NCBI GenBank assembly: GCA_964422065.1
Contig: CAYQZW010000011.1
Location: 1-27,174, forward strand
Direction of reading: 5' to 3'
Length of the DNA stretch: 27,174 bases
From: S141-55 sp964422065
GTDB taxonomy: Bacteria > Hydrothermota > Hydrothermia > WGAB01
Within the stretch, counting starts at the first letter, position 1. The number at the start of each line of letters is the position of its first letter. The notes under the pieces were generated by a model. The model was given only the letters and a program-made list of their open reading frames with translations. It searched no databases and was not told the DNA's origin. A program made the translations under genes and the position numbers. Shown piece by piece: positions 23,189-27,174 of this stretch.

Positions 23189-23800
23189 TCACATCAGGTG
23201 GAGCCAATCGGACAGGAGGAAGCCCACCCTTCCGATGAGGAGAGAAACCCGAGCCATCACCGTATAGCCAAAGGTCGCGCCGAAGGCGATCATGATGAAG
23301 TAAATGCCGACGCGAGCCACCCATCCCATCACCCCCTGTCGTTCCCTGGAGAAGTAGAAATAGAGCAATGACGTGGTCACCCCGAGGATGAGGAGGAAAT
23401 TGTTGACGGAACGGAATGGATGGAGGATGGTCGCCTGGATCTGAGGGAAGAGGAGGCCTTGGGTTGTCCCCGTGAGCGCCAGTCCTGCGCCTAACCCAAC
23501 GGCAAAGGCCATGGGATACCGAGAATACCACGCATATCTTGGCACGATCCGGAAGAGCATGAGGATGCCCAAAACCAAGGGGATCAAGAGGAGGTCTTTT
23601 CCCCAAAGCCCTTGTTTCTGGATGCCCACGAGGAGGTTGGGGGCCACGGTAAAACTCCAGATATAGAGGAGCCAGAAGGCAGCGGAAACACCGACATAAA
23701 GGTGTTCTGCGGCCTTATAAAAGGGGTTATCCCCGTACAGAAAGCTGAAAATTGCCAGGGTTAAGAGGGCGGCAAGCCAGATCCCGATTACCGTCGCCAT
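23189..23800 (-). CDS. Polytopic membrane protein of unknown function (cassette gene 4)
   Basis: 203 residues with about six hydrophobic segments (roughly 3-22, 33-55, 70-88, 93-115, 130-150 and 160-190). The segment FLYGDNPFYKAAEHLYVGVSA near the N-terminus is striking: polar and aromatic residues (D, N, Y, K, E, H) sit at the end of helix 1 and enter helix 2, which would put charged residues close to the membrane. I recall similar 'YxDNPFYxxAEHxxVGVSA' segments in uncharacterised proteins of other phyla but cannot name a function. The ATG at 23800 is inside the 3' end of the preceding gene (13-nt overlap), so translation is coupled. The longer frame to 24055 is an antisense-rich extension inside the neighbouring gene and is not used. 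Confidence 0.8.
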   Translation of the reverse strand: MATVIGIWLAALLTLAIFSFLYGDNPFYKAAEHLYVGVSAAFWLLYIWSFTVAPNLLVGIQKQGLWGKDLLLIPLVLGILMLFRIVPRYAWYSRYPMAFAVGLGAGLALTGTTQGLLFPQIQATILHPFRSVNNFLLILGVTTSLLYFYFSRERQGVMGWVARVGIYFIMIAFGATFGYTVMARVSLLIGRVGFLLSDWLHLM

Positions 23801-24737
23801 CGTTCCCAGAACCTCCAGTTGCCATATAGGATCATGAGGATGATTAAGATGTGGACCATGGCTTGGGCGGGCATGCCGCGACTGCCCAGGCCCGGACGCT
23901 GGATCAGGGTTTCGTACTCCGCAGCTCCTTTCAGCCCTGCCAACATCCCCACCAGTTGTTTGGACTGGATGTATGGATAGGTCTCCGGTCCCATGACTGC
24001 AGTGACTCCGGCGATGAGTTTGACCCCATACCGAGCCTGTGCAAACTGGATCCACGAGCCATAGGTTCCGCCCGAAGCCAGGTCAATGACCAGTGCTACA
24101 TCGTTGTAATTATGGACATTCTGGAACATCGGCAAAGAATCCAACGGGTGGCCCAGGGCATCTTCAGGGAAGACATCGCGGATCTCCTGGCCGATGGAAA
24201 CAATAACGGCCTCCAATCCTGGCTTGTATCCCAAGTTGGCGTAATCCTGGCCATAGACTTTGTTGTGGCGACGAGCGACTTTTTCCAGGACCTGGACACC
24301 GTTCGGAAGATCCAGGGCGCTCTGCAGGGAAAGAATGGCCACTTTTGCGTTCTTTCGGAACAGGTGCTCCAGGATGGCCTCGTACATGGGGTTCATCTCC
24401 GGCATCGTGCTGGGGCCGAAGTCCACGCCAACCANNNNNNNNNNNNNNNNNNNNNNNNNNNNNNNNNNNNNNNNNNNNNNNNNNNNNNNNNNNNNNNNNN
24501 NNNNNNNNNNNNNNNNNNNNNNNNNNNNNNNNNNTCGTACATGGGGTTCATCTCCGGCATCGTGCTGGGGCCGAAGTCCACGCCAACCAAGACAAGATCA
24601 CCGGGTTGCAACGCCTCAATCGTCCGATAGGCCATCTCAACGGGAGGCGAGGGTTGGACCCGGGCGGTCCACCGCAACAGGAGCGGAACGGCAACCGCCA
24701 GGAAGACCAATGTATAGATGATCCGTCGTGTCCTCAT
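23788..24737 (-). CDS. Bitopic protein with extracytoplasmic or cytosolic globular domain, unknown function (cassette gene 3; split by an assembly gap)
   Basis: After deleting 155 bp at the N-gap this is one 264-residue frame. Residues about 5-23 are a transmembrane helix (RIIYTLVFLAVAVPLLLRW). A globular domain of about 200 residues follows, with alternating strands and helices (DLVLVGVDFGPSTMPEMNP, AKVAILSLQ, GLEAVIVSIGQEI, DVALVIDLASGG, KLIAGVTAVMGPETYPYI). A C-terminal helix (MVHILIILMILYGNW) ends in WERWRR. I do not recognise a named enzyme family. Sidedness is unresolved: the RTRR before helix 1 suggests the N-terminus is inside, which would put the globular domain outside. The start ATG-24737 overlaps the upstream TGA (ATGA). 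It overlaps gene 4 by 13 nt. Confidence 0.75.
24380..24589. repeat. 55-bp direct duplication flanking N-gap 2 (assembly artefact)
   Basis: Bases 24380-24434 and 24535-24589 are identical over 55 bp and border the second 100-N block. Removing 155 bp joins the two halves of cassette gene 3 in frame (24737-24426-155 = 156, divisible by three). The overlap length is the same as at the infB gap. Confidence 0.95.
24435..24534. other. Assembly gap, 100 Ns (inside cassette gene 3)
   Basis: Exactly 100 Ns between duplicated flanks. The true missing length is probably zero. Confidence 0.98.
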
Positions 24738-25345
24738 CTCAAATACGGTCGTTCTAAGCCAAACAAAATCCGGAAGGCCATCCCTATGGCCCCCAACGCC
24801 ACCCCGATCTGGATGCCCCGTTGTGCTGCGAGGTTCGGGATCGACATGATCCACTCTGTGACGCCGGCAAACGCTTTCTCACTCACCGGGATCCGGCCGA
24901 GCATGACCAAGACTGCGGCCAGTAAGAGCAGCAACGCTTCCATGTTCCGAATCCGGAATGCACGGAACGCTGCAGAAGCCAAGAAGAAGGCCAGGAGTGA
25001 AAACATCGTAGATTGCAAAGGAGCAAGGATGTACCCATAGACCCACATCAACGAGGAATACGGTCCAAAGGGGTCGCCCTGACGGAAGGACCACACGCCA
25101 ATGGCCAGCGTGCCGAAGAACCCCAGAAGGAGGATCAGGGAGTACGCAACATTTCGGCCTCGTTGGAGGTTTTTCAGATGGGTTCCGACGAGGTTGAGGA
25201 GGCCCACCACCAAGGCAAAGGCGGAAACGATGGTATACCACAGGAGTAAGGTTTGCTGAAGATTTTGGAGCGGACGAACGAAGAACGCGGAAAGAATCAA
25301 AAAGCCCGTAACGACAGAGAATGCAAAGGGTAACGTCCGTTTCAT
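24734..25345 (-). CDS. Polytopic membrane protein of unknown function (cassette gene 2)
   Basis: 203 residues, the same length as cassette gene 4 but without obvious sequence similarity to it. Hydrophobic segments lie at roughly 7-25, 33-53, 68-88, 98-125, 133-152 and 172-192. A short polar loop, SFRQGDPFGPYSS, sits between segments 3 and 4, and AFRAFRIRN is a basic stretch between segments 4 and 5, probably cytosolic. I recognise no transporter or enzyme signature. Its ATG overlaps the stop of the DUF6754-like gene, and its TGA overlaps the ATG of cassette gene 3 (both 4-nt ATGA junctions). This implies fixed-ratio translation with its neighbours and a shared complex. Confidence 0.8.
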   Translation of the reverse strand: MKRTLPFAFSVVTGFLILSAFFVRPLQNLQQTLLLWYTIVSAFALVVGLLNLVGTHLKNLQRGRNVAYSLILLLGFFGTLAIGVWSFRQGDPFGPYSSLMWVYGYILAPLQSTMFSLLAFFLASAAFRAFRIRNMEALLLLLAAVLVMLGRIPVSEKAFAGVTEWIMSIPNLAAQRGIQIGVALGAIGMAFRILFGLERPYLR

Positions 25346-26106
25346 CGTGTGTTCAGTAACGGGGTGATGTCAATCCCAAACATCTTCAGCACAATGGCCA
25401 CAATCAGGAAGAGGACGATTGCCATCTTGGCCCAGTCTTCAGCGCGGATGCTCCCGAGCAGGTTGGGCTCTTTGGAAAGGACTGCGGAGGCGGCGAGCAT
25501 TTCTTCACCGATCAGGACATAGTCACAGGCAACTACGAAGAAGGGCAACTGGGTAGTCGCTGTCGTGCCTGCGATTTGGATGGCCCCCACGCTTTGGGCC
25601 GTCTCGGCCAGGATCAGACTCTCGGCGTAGAAGTATCCCTGGAGGAAGACCGCTCCGGGTTTCTCCCGGAGCATTACGCCGTCCACACCCGCGGCATACC
25701 CAAACTGGTCCGATGTCAGATAAAAAATGGAGGTCTCGGAATAGAGGTCTGGCCGGCCGGCACTTTGATAGGCCTCTTTCACGATCTCCTGTGCCGTTGC
25801 CATCACGATGGGGTCGGCGTTGGGCATCACGAACCCCACCTGATATTCGGCGGCCTTCTGGGCAACCCTCCGGAGGATTCCCATGGCAGCCAACACCGCG
25901 ATGTTATTTAATCCCAGGATGCCCGTGGTATACAGGACCGGTCGGCCCATCTCTGCTGCGCGGCCAACGGCATCGTCCAACGCCTCTAAGCCTGGGATCT
26001 TCCGGAGACGGATTTCCCGACGACGTGCCTCACGAATCCAGTAGAGGAACAAACCTGCCAGAGCGACCAACACAACCAGGATCCCCACCTTCGTTGTGTC
26101 AATCAT
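25342..26106 (-). CDS. DUF6754-like protein, TM + globular domain + TM (cassette gene 1)
   Basis: 254 residues from ATG-26106. A transmembrane helix (about 8-24) is followed by a basic stretch, REARRREIRLRK, which suggests the globular domain is cytosolic. The domain (about 38-215) contains GRPVLYTTGILGLNN, VGFVMPNADPIVMATAQEIV, FYLTSDQFGYAAGVDGVM, GAIQIAGTTATTQLPFFV and YVLIGEEMLAASA. A C-terminal helix covers about 225-247. From memory this pattern corresponds to the family named DUF6754, with no known function; I could not run a search. Alternative start: TTG-26115, which has AGGAGG 9 nt upstream. ATG-26106 instead fits a leaderless start 7 nt after a -10-like TACATT. It is 57 nt downstream of the lysA stop. 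Confidence 0.75.
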   Translation of the reverse strand: MIDTTKVGILVVLVALAGLFLYWIREARRREIRLRKIPGLEALDDAVGRAAEMGRPVLYTTGILGLNNIAVLAAMGILRRVAQKAAEYQVGFVMPNADPIVMATAQEIVKEAYQSAGRPDLYSETSIFYLTSDQFGYAAGVDGVMLREKPGAVFLQGYFYAESLILAETAQSVGAIQIAGTTATTQLPFFVVACDYVLIGEEMLAASAVLSKEPNLLGSIRAEDWAKMAIVLFLIVAIVLKMFGIDITPLLNTR

Positions 26107-26113
26107 AGCGCCC

Positions 26114-26142
26114 AATGTATAGCACCTCCTCAGAAAAGTCAA
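26114..26142 (-). promoter_or_regulatory. Candidate promoter TTGACT-17-TACATT for the four-gene membrane cassette
   Basis: On the minus strand TTGACT (26137-26142, five of six consensus bases) and TACATT (26114-26119) are 17 nt apart. The -10 ends 7 nt before ATG-26106. It lies in the lysA-cassette gap and would let the cassette be transcribed separately from lysA. Confidence 0.45.
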
Positions 26143-26163
26143 ACTCAACCCATCGGTCCATCC

Positions 26164-27174
26164 TCATATCTCCTCCTGGGGCCCGATAGGAGGGACCGTT
26201 TCTCTTGGGTGGGCCAAGCGGTGCTTGCCCTGTTCAACGACCACTTCCGGCGGGCGGGGGCGAAGGTTATAGTTGGAGGCCATGACATACCCATAGGCTC
26301 CAGTATCCAGGATCACCAACAGGTCCCCAGGGTGCACCGGCTCCAGAGGGACGTCGTGCGCGAACACATCGGTATTCTCGCAGATGGGGCCCACAATGCT
26401 ATACCGATATGTCACCGTGTTGCCGCGTTCTACAGCCCGTACAATTCGGTGGATCTGCTTGTAGAGTGCTGGACGGACAAAGTCGTTCATGCCCGCATCC
26501 ACAATCACATAGGTCCGGCCTTTCATCTCTTTCACGTAAAGGACTTTGGTGATCAAGATGCCTGCACGGGCCACAAGAACCCGACCAGGCTCCACGATCA
26601 CAGGGACCGGTAGAGACTCCAGTGTAGAAACGAGTGTCTTCCAAAAGGTTTCGTTTTCTTCCCCATGGGCATAATCCACAAAAAACCCTCCCCCAATATC
26701 CAGGTATTCTGGGGAATCCAGGGCATCAAGTAACGGTCTGACTTTCTGAATGGCCTGGAGATAAGGGGTGGCATCTTGAATTTGTGAGCCCAGATGAAAG
26801 TGAAGGCCTACGAACTGCAAGGTATCACGGTATCGGTTGTACAGCGGAATTACGTCCTTGAGAGGGATGCCAAACTTGGAGGAGCCCTCCCCGGTCGCGA
26901 TTTCGTGGACATCGTGGGGTCGGATGTCCGGATTGACGCGAATGCCCACCCGGGTTCCGGGGTGATGGGTGGCCAGATACTCCAGTTCTCCAGGGTTTTC
27001 TACATGGATCGCATAGACCCCCACAGAGACCGCCAGGTCAAGTTCTTGAGGAGTTTTCCCCACGCCCGCAAAGACAATACGGTCTGGCGGGATTCCTGCT
27101 CGCAGTGCCTGGCGAAGTTCCCCCTGGGATACCACGTCTGCACCGGAGCCTTCATCCGCAAGGGTCCGAAGAAT
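26164..27174 (-). CDS. lysA: Diaminopimelate decarboxylase (5' end outside window)
   Basis: 336 C-terminal residues are visible and the frame continues past the window edge, so the PLP-binding lysine near the N-terminus is not seen. The enzyme decarboxylates meso-diaminopimelate to L-lysine. Signatures are GADVVSQGEL, FVGLHFHLGSQI with the family histidine, the phosphate-binding glycine run DIGGGF, EPGRVLVARAG, and the active-site cysteine in GPICENTDVF from the opposite subunit, then GAYGYVMASNYN. The visible spacing fits a LysA of about 400-420 residues. Ornithine-decarboxylase-type homologues are the main alternative, but the GPICENTD and EPGR contexts favour LysA. The TGA stop at 26164 lies just upstream of the cassette's promoter. 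Confidence 0.93.
   Translation of the reverse strand: MLRTLADEGSGADVVSQGELRQALRAGIPPDRIVFAGVGKTPQELDLAVSVGVYAIHVENPGELEYLATHHPGTRVGIRVNPDIRPHDVHEIATGEGSSKFGIPLKDVIPLYNRYRDTLQFVGLHFHLGSQIQDATPYLQAIQKVRPLLDALDSPEYLDIGGGFFVDYAHGEENETFWKTLVSTLESLPVPVIVEPGRVLVARAGILITKVLYVKEMKGRTYVIVDAGMNDFVRPALYKQIHRIVRAVERGNTVTYRYSIVGPICENTDVFAHDVPLEPVHPGDLLVILDTGAYGYVMASNYNLRPRPPEVVVEQGKHRLAHPRETVPPIGPQEEI

Noticed and set aside
23801..24055. 85-residue N-terminal extension of cassette gene 4
   Set aside because: It is rich in His, Pro and Arg, reads inside cassette gene 3 in another frame, and precedes a clear ATG with a membrane helix.

Overview
The window is a compact stretch of chromosome (27,174 bp, moderately GC-rich by eye) from a bacterium that I cannot place in a phylum. 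ProRS, IF-2, NusA, RimP and the clamp-loader delta' subunit are all bacterial in type. A DUF374-family acyltransferase suggests a diderm envelope. Genes are packed with 4-nt ATGA/TTGA overlaps, and both convergent junctions have essentially no spacer. I see no rRNA, tRNA, CRISPR array, insertion sequence or prophage. Two 100-N gaps (12507-12606 and 24435-24534) are each flanked by the same 55-bp sequence, so they look like unmerged contig overlaps. Deleting 155 bp at each restores one continuous reading frame.

Layout. (1) 1-5970, plus strand: the 3' end of an M16 zinc peptidase, a CPA2-type cation/proton antiporter, a long MutL/GlmL-family protein (cobalamin-mutase accessory ATPase family), and a membrane-anchored GAF-GAF-GAF-GGDEF diguanylate cyclase. 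(2) 17131 down to 5967, minus strand: one ten-gene run proS-rimP-nusA-infB-ylxP(DUF503)-ptsH-ptsI-DUF948-like-fusA2-tauE. It joins translation genes to the two general PTS proteins. (3) 22159 down to 17221, minus strand: tldD-pmbA-yjbQ-DUF374 acyltransferase-holB. (4) 22258-23184, plus strand: a monofunctional proline dehydrogenase divergent from tldD. (5) 27174 down to 23189, minus strand: lysA (5' end outside the window), then a tightly overlapped four-gene cassette of membrane proteins of unknown function headed by a DUF6754-like protein.

The most interesting system is the four-gene cassette at 23189-26106. It alternates two proteins made of TM + soluble domain + TM (254 and 264 aa) with two polytopic membrane proteins (203 aa each), and all four appear translationally coupled. 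It looks like a dedicated membrane complex with no assigned function.

The second pattern is at transcription starts. The first genes of four units (mutL, proS, tldD, proDH) carry the same 9-base motif CTGTAWAAY placed 6-9 nt before a candidate start codon. The DUF6754 cassette has a TTGACT-17-TACATT promoter 7 nt before its ATG. This points to leaderless or nearly leaderless mRNAs at operon heads, while internal genes use good Shine-Dalgarno sites.
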